DNA from: Hyphomicrobiales bacterium
Lineage (GTDB): Bacteria; Pseudomonadota; Alphaproteobacteria; Rhizobiales; Rhizobiaceae
Length of the DNA: 56,946 bases
NCBI GenBank assembly: GCA_024225445.1
Contig: JAAEMP010000199.1
Span: 1-56,946, forward strand
Direction of reading: 5' to 3'
The notes below the pieces were generated by a model. The model saw only the letters and a program-made list of their open reading frames with translations. It did not search any database and was not told where the DNA came from. Shown here piece after piece: positions 8,754 to 19,753 of this stretch. Numbering within the stretch: position 1 is the first letter of the stretch; each line of letters opens with the position of its first letter. Position numbers and translations under genes: made by a program.

Positions 8754-11438
8754 TCAGGCAGCTTTCTCGCTTTCGACATCATTCTGGCCAGGGTCATCAA
8801 CCGATACATCATCCTGACCGGTCTCCACAGCCTCTATCACAAGCTGACTTTCGCCTGCACCAGCACCGTTGACAGATTTTGCCCCGACGCTGACACTGAC
8901 TTTCATACCATCATGAATGGTACCAGACAGGATTTCTTCTGCCAGAGCATCCTGCAGTTCGGTTTGAATAACACGCTTCAGTGGCCGGGCACCGTAAGCC
9001 GGCTCATAACCGCGGTCAGCCAGCCAGTTGATCGCATCGTCCTGTATTTTCAGAACAATTCTTCGGTCAGACAGCAGACCTTCCAGTCTTTCCAGTTGAA
9101 TGGAGACAATTTGTGCCATGTCATGACGTTTAAGGCGATGAAACAGAATAATCTCATCAATACGATTCAGGAATTCCGGTCTGAAGCTGGATTTCACAAT
9201 ATCCATAACCTGACCGCGCGCGGTTTCAGAATCTTCATCATCACCGAGTTGAACCAGATATTCTGATCCCAGATTGGAAGTCATGATGATCATCGTATTA
9301 CGGAAATCTACCGTGCGACCCTGCCCGTCGGTCAATCTACCATCATCCAGCACCTGCAGCAGTATGTTGAATACGTCGGGATGGGCTTTCTCGATCTCGT
9401 CGAATAATATTACCTGATAAGGTCGCCTGCGCACCGATTCTGTCAATGCGCCACCCTCATCATATCCAACATAACCCGGAGGTGCACCAATCAGTCTTGC
9501 GACCGAATGTTTCTCCATATATTCCGACATATCGACTCTGAGTAACGCGCTGTCATCATCAAACAGGAACCCGGCAAGTGCCTTGGTTAATTCGGTTTTG
9601 CCAACCCCGGTTGGACCCAAAAATATGAAGGAACCTATCGGCCGGTTCGGATCTTGCAGTCCGGCGCGAGCCCTGCGAACTGCTTTTGACACGGCTGAAA
9701 CCGCTTCACTTTGCCCGACAACCCGTCTGGCAAGTTCCGTTTCCATGCGCAGCAGTTTGTCCTTTTCACCTTCAAGCATTTTGTCTACGGGAATTCCGGT
9801 CCAGCGTGATACCACCTGCGCAATATGTTCAGGCCGCACTGCCTCTTCAACCATTGAGGGTTTGCCTGATTCATCGCCAGCATTTTCCATTTGCTCAAGC
9901 TGCGCTTCCAGCTCCGGAATTCTTCCATAGGACAATTCGCCTGCTTTCGCCAAATCGCCAACACGCTGCGCCTGCTCCAGTTCACTACGCGCATTGTCCA
10001 GACTTTCCTTGATATCACGCGCGGCGGACAATTTCTGTTTCTCAGCTTCCCATCTTGCTGTCAGGCTATCGGCTTTTTCCTGCAGGCTCACCAGTTCAAC
10101 TTCCAGGGTTTTGAGCCTCGCGGCAGAACCCTTGTCTGTCTCCTTCAGCAAAGCCTCGCGTTCAATTTTTAACTGGATAATTCTACGGTCAAATTCATCC
10201 AACTCGTCAGGTTTAGAATCCACCTGCATACGCAGACGCGATGAAGCTTCATCCATCAAATCAATCGCTTTGTCAGGTAAAAACCGGTCAGTAATATAAC
10301 GATTGGAAAGATTGGCAGCTGACACCAATGCGCCGTCACTGATTCTAACACCATGATGCAGCTCGTATTTTTCCTTGATCCCGCGCAAGATTGAGATTGT
10401 ATCCTCAACACTGGGTTCACCTACAAATACCGGTTGGAACCGGCGGGCCAGAGCAGCATCTTTTTCGACATTTTTTCGATATTCATCCAGTGTTGTCGCG
10501 CCAACACAGTGCAACTCACCTCGTGCTAAAGCCGGTTTCAGCAAATTGGACGCATCCATTGCACCTTCGCTTTTACCAGCACCGACAAGCGTGTGCATTT
10601 CATCGATAAACAGAACAATCTGTCCATCAGCACTTTGCACTTCACTCAATACTGCTTTCAGGCGCTCTTCAAACTCGCCTCGGTATTTTGCGCCAGCAAT
10701 CAATGCGCCCATATCAAGTGAAAGCAAAGATTTGTTTCTCAGAGATTCAGGAACATCGCCATTGATAATACGAAGAGCCAGTCCTTCAACCAACGCTGTT
10801 TTACCTACACCTGGTTCACCGATCAGAACCGGATTGTTTTTTGTACGTCTCGACAATACCTGAATAGTCCGCCGGATTTCCTCATCGCGACCGATAACCG
10901 GATCAAGCCGACCTTCACGAGCATCTTCCGTCAGGTCACGGGCATATTTCTTCAGCGCATCATAACCGGCCTCTGCATTTGAACTATCCGCCGTTTTACC
11001 TTTGCGCAGATCTTCAATTGTCGAGTTGAGGGAACTGGCAGTCAAGCCACTGTTAGACAAGATTTCGCATGTTTCAGCTGATTTTTCAATGATCAGTGCG
11101 AGTAGCAAACGCTCAACTGTAACAAAACTGTCGCCGGCTTTCTTGGCAACTTTTTCTGCGCCAGCAAACACTTTTGCCAATTCCGGGGAGAGATAAAGCT
11201 GGCCGTCCCCACCACTCACAGATGGTATTTTTTCAAGTCGGTCTTCGACCGCCCGAAGCGCATCTTTGGGTTTTGCACCAGCACGCTCCATCAGTGATGC
11301 CGCCAACCCTTCCGGGTCTTCCAGTAACACTTTCAATATATGCAGCGGGTTAAAATTTTGATGATTGGAAGAAAGCGCCAGAGTTTGGGCAGATTGCACA
11401 AACCCTCTCACTCGATCCGAATATTTATCGAGATTCAT
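8754..11438 (-). CDS. clpB: ATP-dependent chaperone ClpB (894 aa)
   Basis: Hsp100 disaggregase that works with DnaK to pull proteins out of aggregates in the cytoplasm. An N-terminal Clp repeat domain (about 1-145) is followed by the first AAA+ domain with Walker A GEPGVGKT (207-214). A long coiled-coil middle domain, rich in Glu, Lys and Leu, follows (roughly 400-535). The second AAA+ domain has GPTGVGKT near residue 610. The length is usual for the family apart from a somewhat longer acidic tail. The gene follows DUF4167 as in other Rhizobiales and ends in a clear terminator. Heat-shock control is expected, but I could not find a convincing sigma-32 promoter in the 183 bases upstream. Confidence 0.97.
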   Translation of the reverse strand: MNLDKYSDRVRGFVQSAQTLALSSNHQNFNPLHILKVLLEDPEGLAASLMERAGAKPKDALRAVEDRLEKIPSVSGGDGQLYLSPELAKVFAGAEKVAKKAGDSFVTVERLLLALIIEKSAETCEILSNSGLTASSLNSTIEDLRKGKTADSSNAEAGYDALKKYARDLTEDAREGRLDPVIGRDEEIRRTIQVLSRRTKNNPVLIGEPGVGKTALVEGLALRIINGDVPESLRNKSLLSLDMGALIAGAKYRGEFEERLKAVLSEVQSADGQIVLFIDEMHTLVGAGKSEGAMDASNLLKPALARGELHCVGATTLDEYRKNVEKDAALARRFQPVFVGEPSVEDTISILRGIKEKYELHHGVRISDGALVSAANLSNRYITDRFLPDKAIDLMDEASSRLRMQVDSKPDELDEFDRRIIQLKIEREALLKETDKGSAARLKTLEVELVSLQEKADSLTARWEAEKQKLSAARDIKESLDNARSELEQAQRVGDLAKAGELSYGRIPELEAQLEQMENAGDESGKPSMVEEAVRPEHIAQVVSRWTGIPVDKMLEGEKDKLLRMETELARRVVGQSEAVSAVSKAVRRARAGLQDPNRPIGSFIFLGPTGVGKTELTKALAGFLFDDDSALLRVDMSEYMEKHSVARLIGAPPGYVGYDEGGALTESVRRRPYQVILFDEIEKAHPDVFNILLQVLDDGRLTDGQGRTVDFRNTMIIMTSNLGSEYLVQLGDDEDSETARGQVMDIVKSSFRPEFLNRIDEIILFHRLKRHDMAQIVSIQLERLEGLLSDRRIVLKIQDDAINWLADRGYEPAYGARPLKRVIQTELQDALAEEILSGTIHDGMKVSVSVGAKSVNGAGAGESQLVIEAVETGQDDVSVDDPGQNDVESEKAA

Positions 11439-11621
11439 AATATCAACTCCATTACATTCTTACGCCCTTCAATAGGCACGCAGAATTGATTTGGCAGAAG
11501 TCCCCGCTTATGCGGCGGACCAATTCAACTTTGATATATGTATATACATCCCGAATGTTAAGGGCATCGCGCAGAATTCTACCCAACAATTACTATCAGG
11601 ACACTGGAGCCAGACTAATCG

Positions 11622-12323
11622 TTACTCTTTTACTGGTGGTGGTTCGTTATCGCTTTCATTTTCCATTGCAGTCCCAATCAGGCTACTTGGCAATAAGGCA
11701 GCATCTTCACTCACCCCTTCTGTCTGTACTTCTTGAGATGAAGAAGATTCTTTAGCCTTTTCGGAAACATCGCGAGTATTTCTCCTCGTGGCGACAGGCT
11801 TGCGTCCGTTGCGGCGAGCACGGCTACGTTCCATTTTGTCAGTTGTCTCCGCAACAGCTTCCTCCCCGTCATTACTGCTATCAGTTTTGTTAATTGCCGA
11901 CTTTTCTTCTTTTAAGATAACCTCGGCCGGAACGGTATCCAATTCAGGTTGAGGACCATTACCGCGGGATTTCTCATTAACCTCACCAACCTCATTGTTT
12001 GTTGCATCATCACCATGAGTACTATTGGATGCTCTGCCATTTTCGCGATGCGAATTATTTTGAGCACCAGCTTGTGGATTATTTTGCTGGCTGGCAGCAA
12101 TAATACGAAAATAATGTTCTGCATGCTGAAAATAATTTTCAGCCATCACCGTATCACCACTGGTTAATGCATCTCGTGCAAGAATGTTGTATTTTTCCGC
12201 AATATGATTTGCATTACCCCGAATTTTCACATCCGGTCCATTGCTTTCAAAATTACGGGATAGAGGGTTGGACGATTTACGTCCACGATTTCGATTTCTC
12301 GATCTTTGTTGTTGTTGCCTCAT
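11622..12323 (-). CDS. DUF4167 domain protein (233 aa)
   Basis: A small, basic, Asn- and Gln-rich protein. The N-terminus (RQQQQRSRNRNRGRK) looks nucleic-acid binding. Residues about 25-80 match the conserved DUF4167 core (GNANHIAEKYNILARDALTSGD and AENYFQHAEHYFRI). The rest is low-complexity and acidic/basic. The family is almost confined to Alphaproteobacteria and regularly sits between prmC and clpB, as here. Function unknown. A hairpin at 11496-11517 (minus strand, one bulge, stem about eight pairs) lies downstream and could end its transcript, but no T-run follows it. Confidence 0.85.
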   Translation of the reverse strand: MRQQQQRSRNRNRGRKSSNPLSRNFESNGPDVKIRGNANHIAEKYNILARDALTSGDTVMAENYFQHAEHYFRIIAASQQNNPQAGAQNNSHRENGRASNSTHGDDATNNEVGEVNEKSRGNGPQPELDTVPAEVILKEEKSAINKTDSSNDGEEAVAETTDKMERSRARRNGRKPVATRRNTRDVSEKAKESSSSQEVQTEGVSEDAALLPSSLIGTAMENESDNEPPPVKE

Positions 12324-12751
12324 TGGCTACTCTTTAATTTCCATTGTTTGGTGACATTGTTACTGGGTATTTTACTGTTGGCTGTCGCAAGACGACTGTA
12401 ATCAAACAGCTTCGCCTTCTTCTAAATAATTCAATTTGTTTTTACCAATTGTGGCCTGATCCAACTAAGCGACTGCCGAAAAACCTGCTTCGCGCTTGTT
12501 ACCTTGACTGATCGCACCAACTTGATTTGTGCTCTAGTAACACTAATTTTAACGATTCTGAGAATAAACGATTAGGCGAAATCCATTTTAGAAAAATGAT
12601 ATTCAGCATGAATTCCTATGGCGATTTCAATCGTTACTTCTGTTTACTCTGTTCTTTCAACAATTCCAAGCTTTTTCTTGAACATGCTGGGTCCGACACC
12701 GATAAATAGCGCGCTGTTGTAATCTCAATCACGCAATTTTTCTCCCATTTG
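12324..12751. other. Intergenic region between DUF4167 and prmC
   Basis: A 428-base AT-rich stretch with no convincing gene. A 60-residue open frame on the plus strand (12527-12709) has no recognisable similarity and no ribosome-binding site, so I do not call it. The region presumably carries the DUF4167 promoter and the end of the prmC transcript. I see no strong hairpin and no -35/-10 pair I would defend. Confidence 0.5.
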
Positions 12752-13615
12752 TCACGGTTCAAAAACCAGAACCCGGTCGTTTGCTCCCGAATCTTTGATT
12801 AATCGTACGAATTTCCAATTCGCCTGTTTTGCCAAACCGCAAATCAATTCAGCCTGATCATAACCTATTTCCAGATAAAGTTTACCCGTTTTAACAATTT
12901 TCTGTGAACATTGGGTAAATATCTCCCGGTAAGCGTCAAGCCCGTCATCACCACCATCCAGTGCAATTAACGGATCACAGTCTTTGACTTCGCGAGCCAG
13001 CGTTGGAATGACTTCAGATCTGATATAGGGAGGATTGGAAACAATAACATCAAAATCTTCGTCGATATCGGCGCACCAATTGGTATCAATAAATTTTATC
13101 CGGTCATCTACACCATTGGCCACCGCATTTTGCTTCGCCATGTCCAGTGTATTTTGATTGATGTCAGTGGCAACACCGGTAACTGCTGGCATATTATATA
13201 ACAGGCTGACAATAATGGCACCGGTACCGGTGCCAATATCCAATATCCTGACAATATCACCATTTCGATGTTGAAAATCAGCCAGCACAACGTCAATTAA
13301 TGTCTCGGTATCTGTGCGCGGTTCAAGTGTATTTTCAGAGATCTTAAACTGCAATCCGTAAAATTCCACTTCTCCTGTGATACGGCCAATCGATTCACCG
13401 CCTCTGCGCCTTGAAATCAAATCCAGTAAATTGGCAATTTGGCGCTTATCTGTTTTTGAAGCCGCATTGCTGATCAGTTCGACAGCGCCAATTTCAAATA
13501 CATGACAAACCAGCGAACGCGCCTCCCGTGAATACTCACAAATTCCCGATTTTTTCAATTCTGCCGAAGCAAGTATCAAAGCTTCGCCTAATGTTAATGA
13601 TTGGGATTGCGACAA
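12752..13615 (-). CDS. prmC: Peptide chain release factor N5-glutamine methyltransferase (287 aa)
   Basis: Methylates the Gln of the GGQ motif in release factors, needed for efficient termination. The N-terminal helical domain covers about 1-85. The SAM-binding motif ILDIGTGTGAI lies near residue 118 and the catalytic NPPY motif follows in VIVSNPPYIRSEV. Length is normal for PrmC (HemK). It sits 67 bases downstream of prfA, its substrate gene, on the same strand, so the two are probably co-transcribed. Confidence 0.95.
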   Translation of the reverse strand: MSQSQSLTLGEALILASAELKKSGICEYSREARSLVCHVFEIGAVELISNAASKTDKRQIANLLDLISRRRGGESIGRITGEVEFYGLQFKISENTLEPRTDTETLIDVVLADFQHRNGDIVRILDIGTGTGAIIVSLLYNMPAVTGVATDINQNTLDMAKQNAVANGVDDRIKFIDTNWCADIDEDFDVIVSNPPYIRSEVIPTLAREVKDCDPLIALDGGDDGLDAYREIFTQCSQKIVKTGKLYLEIGYDQAELICGLAKQANWKFVRLIKDSGANDRVLVFEP

Positions 13616-13682
13616 TTCAGCGCCTGTAATTTTTATGGTTCAACATTTGCATCAAGATAATTCCGGCAAGGCAGTCTGAATA

Positions 13683-14756
13683 TTATTCGTCTTCTATCGC
13701 AGATAACAACTTCGCCTGATGATCAGTAACCAGAGCATCGATAATCTCGTCTAGTCCCTCACCCATGATAATTCGATCCAGTTTGTACAAGGTCAGATTT
13801 ATCCGGTGATCAGAAACCCGTCCCTGAGGGAAGTTGTAGGTCCGAATGCGTTCTGAGCGATCTCCCGAACCCACTTGTCCTTTACGTGCTTCAGCACGTT
13901 CATCATCAAGTTTCTGGCGCTCCAAATCATATAGTTTTGCCCGCAGGGATTTCATCGCATTTGCTCGATTCTGGTGTTGTGATTTCTCTGAGGACATAAC
14001 AACAATACCCGTTGGAATATGGGTAATTCGAACCGCTGAATCTGTCGTATTTACGTGCTGACCACCAGCTCCCGAGGCGCGCATTGTATCAATGCGAATA
14101 TCTTCACCACGTATGTCAATATCCACATCTTCAGCTTCCGGCAAGACTGCGACGGTTGCAGCTGAGGTATGAACCCGCCCTCCCGATTCAGTTTCCGGAA
14201 CCCTTTGAACCCGGTGTACGCCGGATTCAAATTTCAGTCGGGCAAACACACCCTTGCCGTTAATGGACGCAACGATTTCTTTATATCCCCCAACATCTCC
14301 CTCGCTTTTGGAAAGAACTTCCACCTTCCAGCCCTTGGCTGCCGAATGCCGTTCATACATTCGGAAAAGGTCCCCGGCAAACAGCGCTGCCTCTGATCCT
14401 CCTGTCCCGGCTCTTATCTCAATCACCGCACTTTTATCGTCGGCAGAATCACGTGGCAGCAACAGTCTTTTAATTCGTTCCTGTGCTGCCGCCAGTTTTT
14501 CTTCAAGTTCCGGTTTTTCCAACTGCGCCAGTTCGGTCATTTCCTTGTCAGTTGTCACATCAGTCAAAAGCTCCAAAATCCCATCGAGATCGCCCTGAAT
14601 TGAATCAAGCTCCTTGATTTGCTCAATTACCGGCTCAAGACCTGCATATTCTGATGCCAGTTTCACATAGGTTTCAGGATCAGGGTTGGCCACCATTTCA
14701 TTTTGCAGAACATGATAGCGGCTCAGTATGGAATCTAGTTTTTCGCGTTGTAACAT
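13683..14756 (-). CDS. prfA: Peptide chain release factor 1 (357 aa)
   Basis: Recognises UAA and UAG stop codons and releases the finished peptide. The catalytic GGQ is in [16 protein letters not shown]. The PxT codon-recognition tripeptide is PET in VPETESGGR. The start at 14756 ([11 protein letters not shown]) matches the family; the frame extends seven codons further upstream. Since five genes here use TAG stops inside repeat ends, RF1 is the factor that would read them. The element at 14852-15178 lies just upstream, so the prfA promoter must be in or near it, or transcription comes through from ptsP. Confidence 0.97.
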   Translation of the reverse strand: MLQREKLDSILSRYHVLQNEMVANPDPETYVKLASEYAGLEPVIEQIKELDSIQGDLDGILELLTDVTTDKEMTELAQLEKPELEEKLAAAQERIKRLLLPRDSADDKSAVIEIRAGTGGSEAALFAGDLFRMYERHSAAKGWKVEVLSKSEGDVGGYKEIVASINGKGVFARLKFESGVHRVQRVPETESGGRVHTSAATVAVLPEAEDVDIDIRGEDIRIDTMRASGAGGQHVNTTDSAVRITHIPTGIVVMSSEKSQHQNRANAMKSLRAKLYDLERQKLDDERAEARKGQVGSGDRSERIRTYNFPQGRVSDHRINLTLYKLDRIIMGEGLDEIIDALVTDHQAKLLSAIEDE

Positions 14757-14851
14757 TTCTACCTGCACATGAAACAAGGGTTAATTTATGCAAATTCGGA
14801 ATTTTGCCAATTATTGGAGTTCAACCCGAAACTCCGAACAGATTTTAACAA

Positions 14852-15178
14852 TAGAGCATCTTTCATAAAATATGAACCGTTTGATGTCCCATATCGGTCC
14901 ACTCGGCCAGGCGCGGAGCGCAGCGCGATACTTGTGAATCGGGCAAGCTTCGCCGCAACACCAATGGGGACTGCGATGGGCCGATACGGGGCACACTGCT
15001 TACTATGGAAGTTGTTGAAAACATGCGGCAAACGGGCCCATCGAAATTGTCCACCTGCAGTGTTGCATTTCGCTTGTTGTACCCCGGCAACCCAAAAAAC
15101 CATCTTGCGCACAATTCGCCTCGCAGGTGAACAATTTCCTTTCGGTCAAACGATTCATATTTCATGAAAGGTGCTCTA
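14852..15178. mobile_element. MITE-like element with 34-bp terminal inverted repeats
   Basis: The left end (14852-14885) and the inverted right end (15145-15178) agree at 30 of 34 positions, and all four differences are transitions. Both begin TAGAGCA and share CTTTCAT, AAATATGAA and CGTTTGA. The outer dinucleotide at each edge is TA, as for IS630/Tc1-mariner-type insertions that duplicate a TA target. The 327-bp body has no transposase. An open frame runs inward from an ATG in the right repeat (MKYESFDRKEIV...) but looks like a passenger frame. The right end overlaps the ptsP stop: the TAG at 15176-15178 is the first three bases of the repeat. The core shares CGCAGCGCGATA (14919-14930) and neighbouring words with the region at 43792-43870. 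Confidence 0.75.
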
Positions 15179-17473
15179 ATAGGTAATACCATTCGAATCC
15201 ACAAAATCCTTAAGCAGTTCTCGCAAGGTCTGGCCGCCATCAACCTCATCAATAGCAGGTAACAGGATTTCTCGTAACTTGCCGATATCCAGATTGCGTA
15301 TCATCGACTTGATTGGGCCAATCGATGCCGCTGACATTGAAACCGACTGATAACCAAGCGCAAATAACACCAATGCACCCATTGGGCGTTCAGCAAAATC
15401 CCCGCACAATGAAAACTCCTTTTTATGGCGAATGGCACTTTGTGCGATGATTTTCAAAGCCCGTGCAAATGGGCGACTGACCGGGTCAAACCGATCAGCA
15501 ATGATATTATTGCCACGGTCACTTGCCATCATGAACTGAAATAGATCGTTTGAGCCTACAGATATAAAATCCACCGTATTCATCACTTCATCGAGTTGAT
15601 ACAATATCGAGGGAACTTCGATCATTGCGCCGAATTTGAAATTTTCGGGCAACTGATACCCAAACCGCTTCAGAACCTCAATTTCATGGTCAATAATCAC
15701 GCGCGCTCTTCTGATCTCGTGAACTTCGGTCACCATTGGCAGCATCAAACGCAATTCTCTCCCGGATGCCGCTTTCAAAAGCGCCCTTATTTGAGATTTC
15801 AGCAAACCGGGGCGATCCAACGCCAAACGCACGGCACGCCATCCCAGGGCAGGATTTTCCTCATGAACGGAACGCAAATAGGGCAATACTTTGTCACCGC
15901 CAACATCAAGCGTCCTGAAAGTTACAGGCAAGTCCTTTGCCTCATCCAGCACCTGTCGATAAAGTTCTTCCTGTTGTCCCGGTCTTGGAAAACTTGCGGA
16001 AACCATGAATTGCAATTCGGTTCGAAACAAACCAATTCCGTCTGCCCCGGACGGAGCAAGCTGAGGTAGATCAACAAGAAGCCCTGCGTTCATCTGGAGC
16101 TTGATCTTCATCCCATCAACGGTGACAGCACTAAAATCACGTAATTTCTCGTATTTTCGCTGGCGCTCAGCCTGAAAATGGATTTTATCCGAATAGGAAA
16201 GTTTGATATCACCGCCAGGCCTCAGATAAGCAACCCCCTCCTGACCATCAACGATCACTTCATCGCCATTTTCAACGCTGGAGATAATCCCAGCAGCGCG
16301 TCCAACTACCGGTATCCCCAGCGCTTTTGCCACGATAACAACATGACTTGCGGCACCCCCGTCTTCCAAAATTAAGCCACCGAGATTTTCTTTGGAATAA
16401 TCCAGCAATTCTGCTGCGGCCATATTACGGGCAACTACAATTAACTTCCGCTGTTTATTGCCCCCTTTTTCAGATTTCCCTGAAGGATTAAGTATTTTTG
16501 CATTTTGATCTTCGCCGACAAGTTCGCGCAGCAAACGATAAGCCAAATCATCAAAGTCACTCATGCGATCACGTATATATGGATCACTCACACGCTGCAT
16601 TCTTGCCTGGTGATCACTTTGTACTTTTTCCACTGCCGCTTCTGCCGTCAGGCCATTGCGTACAGCTTCTCTCATGCGCCGCACCCACCCTTCATCATTG
16701 GCAAACATCCGGTAGGTATCCAAGACTTCCCGTGTTTCTCCATGTTGAAGCAACTCATTTCGCTCAAGCATATTGTCTATTGAGATACGCAGTTTATCCA
16801 GCGCATCGGAGAGCCGCTGTTTTTCGACCTCAAAATCTTCGTTAAACAGATTGGTGACGACCACACGTGGCGCATGTAAAACAACGTTACCAACCCCTAT
16901 GCCTTTGGCAAAACTGGATCCCCTGATAGTGCGTGGCCGGTTGATATCCAGCTCACTGCTGGTCGAACCCAAACCTTTTAACTCTCCTGCGGCGATCAAC
17001 TCGGCCAGCACCATTGCAGTAGTTTCCAGAGCTTCAATCTCATCATCCCGATAGACACGTTTATCCTTGTTCTGTACTACCAGGACCCCCAGAGAACGCC
17101 CGGCACGCAGGATGGGAACACCCATGAAGGAACTAAATGATTCTTCGCCGGTTTCTGGCAGCAGCGCAAATAAGGGGTGTTTTTGTGCATCCTGGATATT
17201 GAGTGGGCGGGCACTTGCCGCAATGGTCCCGACAAGACCTTCGCCGACTTTCAGTGACACCTCGTGCACGGCTTCGGGATTCAAGCCCTTTGTTGCGTAT
17301 AACTCAAGAATATCATTGGTTCGCAAAATGTAGACAGAGCAAACTTCTGCCACCATATTTGCCGCAATATGATCAACAATCTTGTCGAGTTTTACCTGAG
17401 CACCTAAAGATTCTGCCATCACCTCCCTGAGACGTTTTAGCAGCACCCTTGGCCCGGTTTCCATTGGCTTCAT
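15176..17473 (-). CDS. ptsP: Nitrogen-PTS phosphoenolpyruvate-protein phosphotransferase (EI-Ntr, 765 aa)
   Basis: First enzyme of the nitrogen phosphotransfer relay (EI-Ntr to NPr to EIIA-Ntr), cytoplasmic and regulatory. An N-terminal GAF domain (about 1-165), which senses glutamine/2-oxoglutarate in known members, is followed by the EI N-terminal domain. The phosphorylated His lies in GGAASHVVIVAKALGIP. The C-terminal PEP-utilising barrel has GIGLFRTE and the active-site Cys in SLCGDF. It follows lysC by 40 bases on the same strand. The last codons read into the repeat element: the stop TAG belongs to the terminal repeat at 15178, so the C-terminus may have been set by the insertion. Confidence 0.96.
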   Translation of the reverse strand: MKPMETGPRVLLKRLREVMAESLGAQVKLDKIVDHIAANMVAEVCSVYILRTNDILELYATKGLNPEAVHEVSLKVGEGLVGTIAASARPLNIQDAQKHPLFALLPETGEESFSSFMGVPILRAGRSLGVLVVQNKDKRVYRDDEIEALETTAMVLAELIAAGELKGLGSTSSELDINRPRTIRGSSFAKGIGVGNVVLHAPRVVVTNLFNEDFEVEKQRLSDALDKLRISIDNMLERNELLQHGETREVLDTYRMFANDEGWVRRMREAVRNGLTAEAAVEKVQSDHQARMQRVSDPYIRDRMSDFDDLAYRLLRELVGEDQNAKILNPSGKSEKGGNKQRKLIVVARNMAAAELLDYSKENLGGLILEDGGAASHVVIVAKALGIPVVGRAAGIISSVENGDEVIVDGQEGVAYLRPGGDIKLSYSDKIHFQAERQRKYEKLRDFSAVTVDGMKIKLQMNAGLLVDLPQLAPSGADGIGLFRTELQFMVSASFPRPGQQEELYRQVLDEAKDLPVTFRTLDVGGDKVLPYLRSVHEENPALGWRAVRLALDRPGLLKSQIRALLKAASGRELRLMLPMVTEVHEIRRARVIIDHEIEVLKRFGYQLPENFKFGAMIEVPSILYQLDEVMNTVDFISVGSNDLFQFMMASDRGNNIIADRFDPVSRPFARALKIIAQSAIRHKKEFSLCGDFAERPMGALVLFALGYQSVSMSAASIGPIKSMIRNLDIGKLREILLPAIDEVDGGQTLRELLKDFVDSNGITY

Positions 17474-17513
17474 AGTAATCCGTATTCTAAGAACCTAATC
17501 GGAATATTTGGGT

Positions 17514-18758
17514 TTATTTTTCGTCCAGTCCATATTCCTGATGGAGTGTTCGAACTGCAAGTTCGGTATAATCAGCGTCGATCAAAATGGAAAATTTGAT
17601 TTCCGAAGTTGTGATCGCCCGTATATTTATGCCTTTGGCAGCCAAAGCTGTAAATGCCGTTGACGCAACGCCTGCATGGCTGCGCATACCAATTCCAATG
17701 ACGGAGACTTTTACCAGACCCTTTTCATTTTGAATGATTTCATAACCGATCTTGTCACGTGCATCCTCCAGCACACGCATTGCTTTATCGACATCACCAT
17801 CAGGCAATGTAAATGTCATGTCAGTCTTCGAGCCGTCCTCGGAAACACTTTGAACGATCATATCCACATTAATATGGCTTTCTGCCAGCGGTCCGAATAC
17901 TGCGGCTGAAACACCCGGAATATCGGGTACCCTGCGCAATGATATCTGGGCTTCATCCCTGGTATAGGCAATACCGGTTACAACCTGTTTTTCCAATATT
18001 TCTTCCTCACTGCAAATTAGGGTTCCGGTGAAATTATTTTGACTGATAGCTTGCGGGTCCTCAAAACTCGAGCGAACAAACAGTCTGACATTATTGACCA
18101 TAGCCATTTCCACTGAACGCACCTGCAGTACCTTTGCACCCAAAGAGGCCATTTCCAACATTTCCTCAAATGACACCCTTGCTAGTCTGGCTGCCTTTGG
18201 TTCTATTCGCGGATCGGTTGTATAAACTCCGTCAACATCGGTATAGATATCACATCGATCGGCTTTTACTGTTGCTGCTATTGCCACTGCACTGGTATCC
18301 GAGCCACCGCGTCCAAATGTTGCGATACGATTATCGGGTCCGATACCCTGAAAACCTGCAATAACTGCAACCTGCCCGATTTCAAATCGTTCGATAAGCT
18401 GATTTCCATCAATCTCCGCAATGCGCGCGGCACCATGAGCATTGTCAGTTCTCACCTGAATTTGCCAACCTAACCAGGAACGCGCATCTACTCCCAGTGA
18501 TTGTAACACAATCGCCAGCAATCCGGCAGTCACCTGCTCTCCCGATGAAACGATAGTATCATATTCTCGTGCATCGTGAATGACAGCTGCCTGGCGTGCC
18601 CAGGCCACCAGCTCATTCGTCTTGCCGGACATGGCTGACACAACAACTGCTACCTGGTTGCCGGCATCAACCTCGCGTTTCACATGTTGAGCCACATTTC
18701 GAATCTTTTCGATATCGGCCACCGAAGTGCCGCCAAATTTCATCACGATACGTGCCAT
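17514..18758 (-). CDS. lysC: Aspartate kinase (414 aa)
   Basis: Phosphorylates aspartate, the first step to lysine, threonine, methionine and diaminopimelate. The kinase motif KFGGTSVAD is at residues 7-15, FGRGGSDTSAVAIAA follows in the catalytic domain, and two C-terminal ACT domains (about 265-405) give feedback control by amino acids. The start at 18758 (MARIVMKFGGTS) has AGGT six bases upstream and matches the family; the frame extends 42 codons further with no support. It is divergent from ubiG and heads the lysC-ptsP pair. No attenuator or riboswitch was seen upstream. Confidence 0.96.
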   Translation of the reverse strand: MARIVMKFGGTSVADIEKIRNVAQHVKREVDAGNQVAVVVSAMSGKTNELVAWARQAAVIHDAREYDTIVSSGEQVTAGLLAIVLQSLGVDARSWLGWQIQVRTDNAHGAARIAEIDGNQLIERFEIGQVAVIAGFQGIGPDNRIATFGRGGSDTSAVAIAATVKADRCDIYTDVDGVYTTDPRIEPKAARLARVSFEEMLEMASLGAKVLQVRSVEMAMVNNVRLFVRSSFEDPQAISQNNFTGTLICSEEEILEKQVVTGIAYTRDEAQISLRRVPDIPGVSAAVFGPLAESHINVDMIVQSVSEDGSKTDMTFTLPDGDVDKAMRVLEDARDKIGYEIIQNEKGLVKVSVIGIGMRSHAGVASTAFTALAAKGINIRAITTSEIKFSILIDADYTELAVRTLHQEYGLDEK

Positions 18759-18997
18759 GGTAACCTGTTGATATAAGTGGTATTTACGAAAACCGGAAAA
18801 GGTAGCTTGTTCGCATTTCGATTGAGTGATTTTCACCAGAAATTGAATCCGTGCCTTACTAGCCCAGAACTTATATTCCTGCAAGAAGTAACAGGTTCAT
18901 CCGCACCAGTTCGTCAGTAAATCTGAATGGTGGCTTGCTTTTGATTAATCAATCAGCCAATTTGAAACCTGTAATAGTAACAAACCAGATTTCAACA

Positions 18998-19738
18998 ATG
19001 ACCAATCTTACCCGATCCACAATTGATCAAGCTGATGTTGATCGATTTTCCGCCATGGCTGACGAATGGTGGGACCCGACAGGTAAATTCAAACCGCTGC
19101 ACAAATTCAATCCTGTCCGCCTTTCATATATCAAGCAAAAAGTTTGTGAAAATTTTGACCTTGACCCAAACCAGTCTGAACCATTCAGGAATCTGACAAT
19201 TCTGGACATCGGCTGCGGTGGCGGCTTGTTGTGCGAACCCATGGCTCGATTGGGTGCAAAAATTACTGGCGTGGATGCCTCTTCAACCAACATTGAAATA
19301 GCCCGAATTCATGCCCGCCAAACCAGTCTCGATATTGACTATCGCGTCAGCACATCTGAATCCCTGAACGAACACGGAGAAACCTTCGACTGTATTCTGA
19401 ATATGGAGGTAGTCGAGCATGTAGCGGACGTAGATTTGTTCATCAACTCATGCGCCAATATGGTCAAACCGGGCGGATTGATGTTTGTGGCAACAATCAA
19501 CCGGACGTTCAAAGCCAATGCGCTGGCTATTTTCATGGCTGAAAATATTTTGAAATGGCTTCCAAAAGGAACCCACCAATTTGAAAAACTGGTTCGCCCC
19601 GAAGAACTGGAAGTTCCATTGAATAATTCCGGGATGCAAATCATCGACCGTACCGGAGTGTTCTATAATCCTATCACTGACAAATGGGATTATTCAAAAG
19701 ACATGGACGTCAATTATATGATTCTAGCCCGTAGATAG
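18998..19738 (+). CDS. ubiG: Ubiquinone biosynthesis O-methyltransferase UbiG (246 aa)
   Basis: SAM-dependent methyltransferase for both O-methylations in ubiquinone synthesis, membrane-associated. [20 protein letters not shown] carries SAM motif I, followed by the acidic GVDAS strand. [20 protein letters not shown] near the N-terminus is a UbiG signature. I chose the ATG at 18998 ([10 protein letters not shown]) by family length; the frame opens 21 codons earlier. It is divergent from lysC, an arrangement common in Rhizobiales, and ends 15 bases before a perfect hairpin. Confidence 0.95.
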   Translation: MTNLTRSTIDQADVDRFSAMADEWWDPTGKFKPLHKFNPVRLSYIKQKVCENFDLDPNQSEPFRNLTILDIGCGGGLLCEPMARLGAKITGVDASSTNIEIARIHARQTSLDIDYRVSTSESLNEHGETFDCILNMEVVEHVADVDLFINSCANMVKPGGLMFVATINRTFKANALAIFMAENILKWLPKGTHQFEKLVRPEELEVPLNNSGMQIIDRTGVFYNPITDKWDYSKDMDVNYMILARR

Positions 19739-19753
19739 TAATGCATCCAGACG

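Noticed and set aside
11439-11621. Sigma-32 heat-shock promoter or RNA thermometer upstream of clpB
   Set aside because: Expected for clpB, but no CTTGAA/CCCAT-type pair with proper spacing was found, and the only hairpin (11496-11517) is too far from the start codon to mask it.
12527-12709. 60-residue plus-strand frame between DUF4167 and prmC
   Set aside because: No ribosome-binding site, no recognisable domain, and AT-rich composition like the non-coding surroundings.
14863-15252. 129-residue minus-strand frame across the repeat element
   Set aside because: It starts inside ptsP in another frame and runs through the MITE; the MKYESFDRKEIV part comes from the terminal repeat. No sign of a real gene.
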